64,000 nt of DNA from Tabrizicola flagellatus (GTDB lineage Bacteria; Pseudomonadota; Alphaproteobacteria; Rhodobacterales; Rhodobacteraceae). The DNA is taken from NCBI RefSeq assembly GCF_008271465.1, contig NZ_VMDU01000003.1, forward strand, positions 186,001 through 250,000. Direction: 5' to 3'. Position numbers and translations under genes: made by a program. Each line of letters starts with the position of its first letter. The stretch's first letter is position 1. The notes under the pieces are model-generated. The model ran no database searches and had not been told where the DNA came from. It saw only the letters and a list, made by a program, of their open reading frames with translations. Positions 1 through 7,686 of the stretch are shown here, in pieces.

Positions 1-860
1 TGCTGTCCAGCCTTCTGGCCCATGGCCATGACATCCGCAGTCTTGCCGCGCGCGGCACGTATCCGGCGCTGGGCATCCTGGCCGAGGCGGCGGGCTACGA
101 GCAGCGGCGCAACGAGCTTTACAGCTGGGACGGGATGAAGCGGGGAAGCGCGCCTTTCCTGGTGATCCAGCACACGATCCTGGGCGAGGGACGGCTGGAC
201 TTCGCCGGGGTGCGGCATCGGCTGGGTCCGGGGCAGACCATGCTGGTGACGATGCCGCACGCGCACCGCTACTGGCTGGAGCGGGGCGGGCAGTGGGAGT
301 ATTTCTGGCTCATCCTGTCGGGGCGCGAGGCGCTGCGGCTGGCGCGGGAGGTGCTGGCCGCAGCGGGGCCGGTGCTGAAGCCGGGGCCGGAGGGGGCCGA
401 GCGGCTGGCCGGGGCCTGTCACGCGCTGCTGACCCGGTCGCTGACGCCGGCGCAGGCCTCGGTCCTGGGCCACGAGGCGCTGGCGGTGCTGTATGACGCG
501 GCCTTTGCCGGAGCCGAACCGCGCCCGGCGCTGGCGCCGGAGTTGGCGCGGGTGCTGGCCCATGTCGAGGCGAACCTTGCGGGCGACCTGCGGGTGGAGG
601 CGCTGGCAAGGGTCGCGGGCCTGAGCCGGGCGCATTTCGTGCGCCGCTTTGCCGCCGAGGTCGGCCTGCCGCCTTCGGCGCATGTGCTGGCGCGGCGGAT
701 GGACCGGGTGGAGCGGCTCCTGACGGCCTCGGAGATGAAGGTGGCCGAGATTGCCCGGGCCACGGGCTTTGCCGAGGCGAACTATCTGGCCAAGGCCTTC
801 CGGCGGCACCGGGGGCTGTCGCCGATGGCGTTCCGCGCCTTGCGCGACGAGGCGGTCTGA
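1..860 (+). CDS. AraC-family transcriptional regulator (5' end outside window)
   Basis: The frame is open from the left edge (first full codon at base 3) and stays homologous-looking well before the first ATG at 135, so that ATG is internal and the true start lies at or beyond the edge. About 285 residues are visible. An N-terminal cupin-like sensor region (SYSWDG-type segment, then a GPGQTML turn and HAHRYWLE) is followed by a C-terminal AraC DNA-binding domain with two helix-turn-helix units (VEALARVAGLSRAHFVRRF and VAEIARATGFAEANYLAKAF, ending in GLSPMAFR). It converges on the halogenase-like gene. Its target is not evident; regulation of the neighbouring sugar operon is only a guess. Confidence 0.85.
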   Translation, partial: LSSLLAHGHDIRSLAARGTYPALGILAEAAGYEQRRNELYSWDGMKRGSAPFLVIQHTILGEGRLDFAGVRHRLGPGQTMLVTMPHAHRYWLERGGQWEYFWLILSGREALRLAREVLAAAGPVLKPGPEGAERLAGACHALLTRSLTPAQASVLGHEALAVLYDAAFAGAEPRPALAPELARVLAHVEANLAGDLRVEALARVAGLSRAHFVRRFAAEVGLPPSAHVLARRMDRVERLLTASEMKVAEIARATGFAEANYLAKAFRRHRGLSPMAFRALRDEAV

Positions 861-882
861 GGTGCTCACTGGGGGCCTGCGG

Positions 883-935
883 CGTCGCGCCTTCGGCTTC
901 GCGTCGGATGGCGCGGAGCGCCGGAGGCTGCGACG
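883..935. repeat. Imperfect inverted repeat between convergent genes
   Basis: The left arm (CGTCGCGCCTTCGGC, 883-897) pairs with the right arm (GCCGGAGGCTGCGACG, 920-935) with one bulge and one mismatch. A small GGCGC-GCGCC hairpin lies inside. It fills the gap between the two convergent genes, so a bidirectional terminator is the simplest reading. No U-tract is present. Confidence 0.5.
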
Positions 936-941
936 AACGGT

Positions 942-2444
942 TCAGGAGGATGCGCGCAGCGATTGCAGCCAGGCGCGGTGCGGCAGGGCCAGCGATGCGG
1001 CGCGGCGGTATTCGGCGACCAGTGCCGCATGGGTCTTGCGGGCATGGTCGCGCGCCCTGGGGTCGGCAGCCATCTCGGCCCGCGCGGCGTCGCGGTTCAG
1101 CAGGCCGAGGCCGTCCAGGACGGGCACGTAGAGCTGTTCCTGCACATGGGCGAGGCCCAGATGTTCCAGGCCCGGCGGAAAGCGGGGGAAGTCGTCGCGG
1201 GTGGGGGTCTTCTTCTGCCACAGCGCCAGCCGGTCGGTGACGAAGTCGGGGTGGCTGGCGGTGATGTCGCGCCAGAAGGCGCTGTCGCGGCGTTCGGTGA
1301 CATAGTGCAGCCGCACGAAATCGCGGAAATCGTCCACCTGCCGGGCGAAGGCGGTGTTGTAGCGGTCGCGGCCCTCGGGCGTGCCCAGCCATTCGCCGAA
1401 CATGATGAGCTGCACCACGGTGCCGTGGATCGAAGTCGCCTCCAGGGGTTCGAGGAAGCTGGAGGCCAGCCCCATCGCCAGGCAGTTGCCGATCCACGGC
1501 CGCTCCATCCGACCCGCGTCGATGCGGATGTCGCCGCGCGGTTCGACCTCGTGCCCCAGCGCCGCCTCGATCTCGCGCTTTGCCTCGTCCGGCGAGATGT
1601 GGCGGTCGGAATAGACATAGCCCGCGCCGATCCGGTCCTGCGTGGGGATGCCCCACATCCAGCCGTTCTTCTGCGCCCAGGCGAGCGTGCAGGGCGTGAT
1701 CTCCTCGCCGTCCTTGAGGTCGATCCAGAACGGGAGCGCGCGGTTGATCGGCAGCACGTCGCTGTAGCTGATCCAGCGGGGGCCGAGTTCCGAGATCAGC
1801 CGGCGGCGGAAGCCGGAGCAGTCGAGGAAGAAGTCGCCATCGACCCGCTGGCCGCTTTCAAGCGTCAGCGCCCTGATCCCGTCGTCGCCAAGTTCGACGC
1901 CCGTCACCCGATCGTCGATCAGCGCGATTCCCCTGGCCTTCCTGCGCAGCCACTGGCCGACCAGCGCCTGGTCGAAGTGGAAGGCGTAGTGGAAGGGGCC
2001 GACCGGAACCGGGCGGCCGTCCTTCAGCGCGTAGGGGCCCTTGTTGCCGTCCAGCAGATGCTGGAACAGATGCGCCTCGGCCACCGGGCGGCCGGCAGCG
2101 ATGGCATAACGGTCGAGCTGCGCGCCACCCGCCACCAGATGCGGGTCGTCGATCGGCCCGTCGTAGGTGTAGCCCACCCGCCGCCAGTCCTTGTGCCGGA
2201 TGCCGAGCTTGATCGTGGCGCCGGTCTCGCGCAGGAATTCGGTCTCGTCCAGGTCGAAGTGGCGCAGCATCTGGCGGAAGACGGCGGTCGAGCCCTCGCC
2301 GACGCCGATGACGCCGATCTTCGAGGACTCGATCACCGTGACCCTGGTGGCATGCCCGCGCCGTTTCGCCAGGTCGGTCAGCATCATGGCGGAAAGCCAC
2401 CCCGCCGTGCCGCCGCCGACGATGACGATATGCGCGGGCCACAT
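942..2444 (-). CDS. Tryptophan-halogenase-like flavoprotein
   Basis: This is a 500-residue protein of the flavin-dependent tryptophan halogenase family. Visible features: a Rossmann FAD motif GGGTAGW (residues 10-16); GVGEGS (48-52); Lys79, at the position of the catalytic lysine of PrnA-type enzymes; the halogenase signature W-M-W-G-I-P (262-267); and Glu335 in LEPLEATSI, matching the second catalytic residue. The family uses FADH2, O2 and halide to make HOCl/HOBr that passes to the lysine. The substrate here is unknown, and no flavin reductase gene is nearby. It starts 5 bp after melA and ends the galactoside operon. Members of this family sit beside carbohydrate genes in some other proteobacteria, but their role there is unclear. 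The active-site residues argue against a decayed copy. Confidence 0.85.
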   Translation of the reverse strand: MWPAHIVIVGGGTAGWLSAMMLTDLAKRRGHATRVTVIESSKIGVIGVGEGSTAVFRQMLRHFDLDETEFLRETGATIKLGIRHKDWRRVGYTYDGPIDDPHLVAGGAQLDRYAIAAGRPVAEAHLFQHLLDGNKGPYALKDGRPVPVGPFHYAFHFDQALVGQWLRRKARGIALIDDRVTGVELGDDGIRALTLESGQRVDGDFFLDCSGFRRRLISELGPRWISYSDVLPINRALPFWIDLKDGEEITPCTLAWAQKNGWMWGIPTQDRIGAGYVYSDRHISPDEAKREIEAALGHEVEPRGDIRIDAGRMERPWIGNCLAMGLASSFLEPLEATSIHGTVVQLIMFGEWLGTPEGRDRYNTAFARQVDDFRDFVRLHYVTERRDSAFWRDITASHPDFVTDRLALWQKKTPTRDDFPRFPPGLEHLGLAHVQEQLYVPVLDGLGLLNRDAARAEMAADPRARDHARKTHAALVAEYRRAASLALPHRAWLQSLRASS

Positions 2445-2449
2445 GCGCC

Positions 2450-3817
2450 TTAGCCCGCCTTGCGCACGGGCACCCGCGCCCAGTCGGGCAGCCAGTCGCC
2501 GTGGGCCTCCAGAAGCTCGGTCGTCAGCTGCCAGATCTGGTCGAGGTCCAGTTCCGCCCCGGTGTGCGGGTCGAGCATGGCGGCGTGGTAGATGTGGTCG
2601 GGGTTTTCGGTCAGCAGCGCCTGGACGGTCAGGTCCTGGACGTTGATGTTGGTCCGCATCAGCGCGATGAGTTGCGGCGGGATGTCGTGGACCACGGTCG
2701 GTTGCAGGCCCGAGGCATCGACCAGCACCGGCACCTCGACCGCGCAGCCTTCGGGCAGTTGCGGGATGTAGCCGCGGTTGCCGATGTTGCCGTAGATCAC
2801 CGAAGGTTCGCCCGTCACCACCGAGTTCACGATCTCGGACGCATATTCGTGGCTTTCCTTCACCTCGACGGTGTTGGCGTTCTTCAGCGCCTCGGCCTCC
2901 TTCTTCCAGCGCGCGATCTGTTCGACGCAGCGCTTGGGGTATTCGTCCAGCGGGATGCCGAATTTCTCGATCAGGTCCGGGCGGTCGCGCTTGATGAACC
3001 AGGGCGTGTATTCGGCGAAGTGTTCCGAGGACTCGGTGACGAAATAGCCAAGCCGCGTCAGCATCTCGTAGCGGACCCTGTTCGGGCAGCGCGGGTTCCA
3101 GTGCGAGGGCTTGGGGAAGCGCCCCTCGCGGTAGCCCCTGACGAGGTCGGGGTAGAGGTTGCGGTAGCTGCCGTCCGGCTGGCGGTGTTCGAAGGTCAGG
3201 AAGAAGGCCATGTGGTTGATGCCGCCCGCGCGGTAGCGGATCTCTTCCACGGGAATGTCGAGGTCGCGGGCCAGTTCCCAGGCCGTGCCCTGCACGGAAT
3301 GGCAGAGGCCGACCTGCCGGATCTTGGGGTATTTCGCGGCGATGGCCCAGGTGTTGATCGCCATGGGGTTGACGTATTGCAGCATGATCGCGTTCGGGGC
3401 GACCTCAGCCATGTCCTCGCAGATCGACCAGAGGTGCGGGACGGTGCGCAGGCCGCGCATGATGCCGCCGATGCCCAGCGTGTCGGCGATGGTCTGGCGC
3501 AGGCCGAACTTCTTCGGCACCTCGAAATCGGTGATGGTGCAGGGGTCGTAGCCGCCGATCTGGAAGCAGACGACGACGAAATCCGCCCCGTCCAGCGCGC
3601 GGCGCTGGTTGGTGTAGGTCTTGACCGTCGCGGTCCCGCCCAGGGTCTGGGCCATCTTGCCGACGATGATCTCGGATTCCTCCAGCCGCTCGGGATTGAT
3701 GTCCATCAGGCGGATTTCCGCGTTGGCGAGCGCCGGGCGCGAGAGGATGTCGCCGGCGATGTTCTTGGTGAACACGGTCGATCCGGCGCCGATGAAGGTG
3801 ATGACGGGGGTGGGCAT
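2450..3817 (-). CDS. melA: Alpha-galactosidase, glycoside hydrolase family 4
   Basis: 455 residues, the usual GH4 size. An N-terminal Rossmann fold (FIGAGSTVFTKN, 8-19) binds NAD+. GH4 enzymes work by an NAD+- and Mn2+-dependent redox-elimination mechanism. The metal-binding Cys and His are visible as C172 in LCHSVQGT and H202 in GGINHMAF. Conserved NPM (150-152) and GGIMRGLRTVP (118-127) also fit. The enzyme should split intracellular melibiose or raffinose-type oligosaccharides delivered by the ABC transporter encoded upstream on the same strand. Alpha-glucosidase and alpha-galacturonidase are related GH4 activities, but the MelR-like regulator and AgpA-type binding protein favour alpha-galactosides. 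Confidence 0.88.
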   Translation of the reverse strand: MPTPVITFIGAGSTVFTKNIAGDILSRPALANAEIRLMDINPERLEESEIIVGKMAQTLGGTATVKTYTNQRRALDGADFVVVCFQIGGYDPCTITDFEVPKKFGLRQTIADTLGIGGIMRGLRTVPHLWSICEDMAEVAPNAIMLQYVNPMAINTWAIAAKYPKIRQVGLCHSVQGTAWELARDLDIPVEEIRYRAGGINHMAFFLTFEHRQPDGSYRNLYPDLVRGYREGRFPKPSHWNPRCPNRVRYEMLTRLGYFVTESSEHFAEYTPWFIKRDRPDLIEKFGIPLDEYPKRCVEQIARWKKEAEALKNANTVEVKESHEYASEIVNSVVTGEPSVIYGNIGNRGYIPQLPEGCAVEVPVLVDASGLQPTVVHDIPPQLIALMRTNINVQDLTVQALLTENPDHIYHAAMLDPHTGAELDLDQIWQLTTELLEAHGDWLPDWARVPVRKAG

Positions 3818-3826
3818 GATGCTCCT

Positions 3827-5440
3827 CTAGGCTGCGATTTCGAAGGCCGCCTTGACGAGGCGGCGGGTGTAGTCGGTCGTGGGGTTCTCGAGCACCGCGT
3901 CAACGGGGCCCTGTTCGACGATGCGGCCGTGCTGCATGACGATGACCCGGTGGCAGAGCGCGCGGACGACCTTGAGGTCGTGGCTGATGAAGAGATAGCT
4001 CAGCCCCTTGTCGCGCTGCAGCTTGCGCAAGAGTTCGATGATCTGGGCCTGGACGGACAGGTCGAGCGCCGAGGTCGGTTCGTCCAGGAGGATGAACTCG
4101 GGTTCCAGCGCGATGGCGCGGGCGATGGCGAGGCGCTGGCGCTGGCCGCCGGAAAACTCGTGCGGAAAGCGCGACAGGATCGTGTCGGGCAGGCCCGCGT
4201 CGCGCAGCGCCTGCCTGACGCGCGCCTCGCGGTCGGCCCGGCCCTGGCCGATGCCGTTGACGATCAGGCCCTCCTCGATGATCTGGCGGACCGACATGCG
4301 CGGGTTGAGGCTGGCGAAGGGATCCTGGAAGACGATCTGCATCCGCTGGCGGTAGGGCTTCATGCCGCGCCGGTCCAGCCCGTCGATGCGGTGGCCGAGG
4401 AAATCGACCTCGCCCTCGGTCAGATTGTTCAGCCGCAGCAGCGCCTGGCCGAAGGTGGTCTTGCCCGAGCCGCTTTCGCCGACCAGCCCCAGCGTTTCGC
4501 CGCGCTTCAGCGCCAGCGACAGACCGTCCACGGCTTGCAGCTTAGACCAGGTGCCCCGGAAGGCGCCGCCCTTGCGCAAGTTGTAGGTGACGCGGATGTT
4601 GCGGCCCTCCAGCACGGTTTCCTCGCCCACCTGCGCCGGGTCGGCCCGGCCCCTGGGCTCCGAGCCGAGCAGGCGGCGGGTATAGGGGTGCCGGGGGCTG
4701 GTGAAGATGGTTTCGGTCGGCCCGGCCTCGCGCACCACCCCATGCTGCATGACATGGACATGGTCGGCGAACTGGCGGACCACGGTCAGGTCATGGGTGA
4801 TGAGGATTACGGCGAGGCCGGTCCGGTCCTTCAGGTTCTTGATGAGGTTCAGGATTTCCGCCTGAACGGTCACGTCCAGCGCGGTCGTCGGTTCGTCGGC
4901 GATCAGCACGTCGGGGTTGTTCGCCAGCGCCATGGCGATCATCACCCGCTGGCGCTGGCCGCCCGAAAGCTGGTGCGGATACTGGTTCAGCCGCGCCTCG
5001 GGATCGGGGATCTGCACGTCCTTCAAGAGCGCGAGCGCCCGGTCCTTCGCCTCGGCCTTCGACATCCGGTTGTGGATGCGCAGGACCTCGGCGATCTGGG
5101 TGCCGATGGTATAGACCGGGTTCAGGGAGGACATCGGCTCCTGGAAGATCATCGACAGCCGGTTGCCCCGAAGGGCGCGCATCTCGGCCGGCGAGAGCCG
5201 CGCCATGTCGCGCCCGGCATAGAGGATCTCGGTCTGCGGGCTGACGATGGCGCGCTTGGACAGAAGCCGCATGATCGCCCGGGCGGTCACCGACTTGCCG
5301 CTGCCGCTCTCGCCCACCAGCGCGATGGTCTGGCCCCTGCGCAGGGTGAAGGAGACATCCCTGACGGCCTCGATCGTGCCGCCGTCCACCTTGAAGCTGA
5401 CCCCGATGTTGCGGGCGTCGATGACGATGTCGTCGGTCAT
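3827..5440 (-). CDS. ABC transporter ATP-binding protein, two fused nucleotide-binding domains
   Basis: 537 residues with two complete ATPase halves, like DppD and DppF in one chain. Walker A is GESGSGKS at 43-50 and GESGSGKT at 321-328. The first ABC signature LSGGQ is at 158-162, with ADEPTTALD as Walker B. The second half has FSGGQ and LDEPTSALD. It would power the two permeases encoded upstream. The start at 5440 was chosen because GGAGGA lies a few bases before it, between it and the stop of the preceding permease gene. A longer in-frame start at 5470 would lie inside that gene. The role is alpha-galactoside uptake (AgpD-like), from operon context. Confidence 0.9.
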   Translation of the reverse strand: MTDDIVIDARNIGVSFKVDGGTIEAVRDVSFTLRRGQTIALVGESGSGKSVTARAIMRLLSKRAIVSPQTEILYAGRDMARLSPAEMRALRGNRLSMIFQEPMSSLNPVYTIGTQIAEVLRIHNRMSKAEAKDRALALLKDVQIPDPEARLNQYPHQLSGGQRQRVMIAMALANNPDVLIADEPTTALDVTVQAEILNLIKNLKDRTGLAVILITHDLTVVRQFADHVHVMQHGVVREAGPTETIFTSPRHPYTRRLLGSEPRGRADPAQVGEETVLEGRNIRVTYNLRKGGAFRGTWSKLQAVDGLSLALKRGETLGLVGESGSGKTTFGQALLRLNNLTEGEVDFLGHRIDGLDRRGMKPYRQRMQIVFQDPFASLNPRMSVRQIIEEGLIVNGIGQGRADREARVRQALRDAGLPDTILSRFPHEFSGGQRQRLAIARAIALEPEFILLDEPTSALDLSVQAQIIELLRKLQRDKGLSYLFISHDLKVVRALCHRVIVMQHGRIVEQGPVDAVLENPTTDYTRRLVKAAFEIAA

Positions 5441-5450
5441 GGCGTCCTCC

Positions 5451-6575
5451 TCAATAGGGGTCGATGGCATCGCGCAGCCCGTCGCCCAGCGCGTTGAAGG
5501 CGAAGACGGCCATGAGGATGAAGCCCACCGGGGACAGGATCCAGGGATAGGAGCCGATGACCGAGAAGGTCGAGGCGTCCTGAAGCATCAGCCCCCAGGA
5601 GATCAGCGGCGGCTTCACGGCAAAGCCGAGGTAGCCGAGGAAGGACTCCAGAAGGACGATGGCGGGGATGCCGAGCGTGATGGAGACGATCACATGGCTC
5701 ATCACGTTGGGCAGGATGTGGCGCGTGACGATGCGCGCGTCCGAGGCGCCCACCGCCTGTGCCGCGCGGACATAGTCCACCCGCGCCATGGCCATGGTCT
5801 TGGACCGGACCTCGCGCGACAGCTGCGCCCAGCCGAGGCCGGCGATGACCAGGATCACGAAGGTGATGAACAGGGACGAAGGCGCGGTCACGGGGATCAG
5901 GGTGGTGAGCGTCAGGTAGAGCGGCAGTTGCGGGAAGGCGAGGACGATCTCCACGAAACGCTGGAACCACAGGTCGAAGCGCCCGCCGACATAGCCCGAG
6001 ACGATGCCCAGAAGCGTGCCGGCGATGGTGATGAGCGTGATCGAGGTCAGCGCGATGATCAGCGTGATCCGGCTGCCGATGATCCCGCGCGACAGGATGT
6101 CCCGCCCCAGCTTGTCGGTCCCCAAGAGCCGCAGCGGCGTGCCGTCGGAGAGGCCGATGAAATGCGTGTTCATCGGGATCAGGCCGAGGAAACGGTAGTC
6201 CCAGCCGTCCACGAAGAAGGCCAGCGGGCGGGGATTGTCGAGATCCGGCCCCATCAGCGGCTGGAAGGTGATCGGGTCCAGCTCGTCGCTTTCGGTGATG
6301 GCATAGACCACCGGCCAGGGGGTGAAGCCCTCTTTCGTGAAGAAGCTGATCCGGTCCGGCGGCGCGAAGGAGGCGCCGTTGGCGTTGGGGTTCTGGGGGG
6401 CGAAGAACTCGGCGAAGATCGAGATCAGGAAGAGGAGCGAGACCAGCACCAGACCCAGCATCCCCGGCACCGACTTGCGGAACCGACGCCAGACCAGCGC
6501 CCGATAGCTTTGCGAGGCGGTCGAGACCGTGGAGAGCCTGGCATCGGCCTCTTCGCCGTCATGGATCGCGGTCAT
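5451..6575 (-). CDS. ABC transporter permease, DppC/OppC type
   Basis: 374-residue inner membrane protein. A hydrophilic N-terminus precedes a first membrane segment (about 38-55). A long periplasmic region typical of OppC proteins follows (about 60-160), then five more hydrophobic segments. The BPD_transp_1 signature is seen in EVRSKTMAMARVDYVRAAQA followed by LPNVMSHVIV. Its ATG overlaps the stop of the upstream permease gene by four bases (ATGA), so the two permeases are translationally coupled. It forms one half of the translocation channel for the oligosaccharide importer. Confidence 0.9.
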   Translation of the reverse strand: MTAIHDGEEADARLSTVSTASQSYRALVWRRFRKSVPGMLGLVLVSLLFLISIFAEFFAPQNPNANGASFAPPDRISFFTKEGFTPWPVVYAITESDELDPITFQPLMGPDLDNPRPLAFFVDGWDYRFLGLIPMNTHFIGLSDGTPLRLLGTDKLGRDILSRGIIGSRITLIIALTSITLITIAGTLLGIVSGYVGGRFDLWFQRFVEIVLAFPQLPLYLTLTTLIPVTAPSSLFITFVILVIAGLGWAQLSREVRSKTMAMARVDYVRAAQAVGASDARIVTRHILPNVMSHVIVSITLGIPAIVLLESFLGYLGFAVKPPLISWGLMLQDASTFSVIGSYPWILSPVGFILMAVFAFNALGDGLRDAIDPY

Positions 6576-7600
6576 GCGTTGCCTCCCACCCGGATGCGCG
6601 GGTCGAGCAGGGCCAGCAGGAGGTCGGCGATGATGTTGCCGATGATGAGCGTGGCGCCGAGCACCAGCAGCAGCGTCGCGGTGACATAGACATCGCCGAT
6701 GGCCATGGAGCCGACGATGGCCGGGCCGATGGTGGCCAGGCCGAAGACGATGGCGACCTCGATCTCGCCGGTCAGCATGTAGGGCAGGACGACGCCCTGG
6801 TAGGCGACCAGCGGGTGCAGCGCGTTCGGCACCGCGTGGCGCATGATGACCGCGCCTTCGCCGAGGCCCTTGGCGCGGGCGGTTTCGATGTACTGGGCGT
6901 TCAGCGTGTCAAGAAGGTTCGCCCGCATCACCCGCATGTTGTAGGCCAGCCCCCCGAAGGCCGCCACCGCGATCACCGGCCAGATGTGCTGGATCAGGTT
7001 CCAGAGCTTGGCCCAGTTGAAGTCGAGAAAGCCCAGCCAGTAGGGCTGCCCGCCGTAGCGCGAGGAATAGAACGAGCCGATTTCCTGCACGTTCAGCTGG
7101 AAGACGAGGATGTAGAGGATGATGAGCGCAAGAAGGAAGCGCGGGATCGTCATACCCATGAAGCTGACGAAGGACAGGACGGTATCGATCCAGGTGTATT
7201 GCCGGGTCGCGGCCAGGATGCCGAAGCCGATGCCGATGAAGGTGGCCAGGAGGTGGCAGGTCAGCGCGATGGCGATGGTCGGCGGCAGGCGCTGGGCGAG
7301 GATCTCGGCCACGGGCTTGTTGTAGGCGTAGGACTGGCCGAAGTCGCCGCGGCTGACGATGCCCCAGATCCAGCGGACATATTGCACGACCAGGGGATCG
7401 TTCAGGCCATGCGTCTCGCGATAGCGGTTGGCGGCCTCGGTCGCGGCCTCGGGCGAGGCGCCGCCCTGCACGATCATGTTGGTGCGGATGAAGTCGCCAT
7501 AGTCGCCCGGCGGGGCCTGGATGATCAGGAAGGTGATGAAGCTCATCACGATCAGGACCGGCACCGATTGCATCAGGCGGACGCCAAGAAAGCCCAGCAT
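6572..7600 (-). CDS. ABC transporter permease, DppB/OppB type
   Basis: 342 residues from the ATG at 7600, which has an AGGAG seven bases upstream; an ATG 18 bases earlier has no comparable site. The protein opens with the membrane segment typical of DppB-like permeases (SVPVLIVMSFITFLIIQ). A periplasmic loop with NDPLVVQYVRW follows, then five further membrane segments. The EAA-like loop is NAQYIETARAKGLGEGAVIMR. It pairs with the OppC-type permease encoded next. The gap to the binding-protein gene holds a strong hairpin, which probably sets lower expression for the permeases. Confidence 0.9.
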   Translation of the reverse strand: MLGFLGVRLMQSVPVLIVMSFITFLIIQAPPGDYGDFIRTNMIVQGGASPEAATEAANRYRETHGLNDPLVVQYVRWIWGIVSRGDFGQSYAYNKPVAEILAQRLPPTIAIALTCHLLATFIGIGFGILAATRQYTWIDTVLSFVSFMGMTIPRFLLALIILYILVFQLNVQEIGSFYSSRYGGQPYWLGFLDFNWAKLWNLIQHIWPVIAVAAFGGLAYNMRVMRANLLDTLNAQYIETARAKGLGEGAVIMRHAVPNALHPLVAYQGVVLPYMLTGEIEVAIVFGLATIGPAIVGSMAIGDVYVTATLLLVLGATLIIGNIIADLLLALLDPRIRVGGNA

Positions 7601-7638
7601 CGCGGGTCTCCTGTCCATGGGTGAGATGGGAGAGGGCG

Positions 7639-7670
7639 CCCGGGGGCGGCGGTCGTCTGCCGCCCCCGGG
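7639..7670 (-). terminator. GC-rich intra-operon hairpin behind the binding-protein gene
   Basis: Two perfect 12-base arms (CCCGGGGGCGGC at 7639-7650 and GCCGCCCCCGGG at 7659-7670) enclose an 8-base loop. It lies between the stop of the binding-protein gene and the start of the first permease gene. There is no U-run, so it is more likely a partial terminator or a 3' mRNA-stabilising structure than a full stop. Such hairpins commonly keep binding-protein mRNA more abundant than permease mRNA. Confidence 0.7.
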
Positions 7671-7686
7671 CCTCGGGAGGATCCCG

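Noticed and set aside
2501-5497. A plus-strand open frame of about 1000 codons
   Set aside because: Antisense to melA and the ABC ATPase, which have clear motifs; composition is that of a shadow frame.
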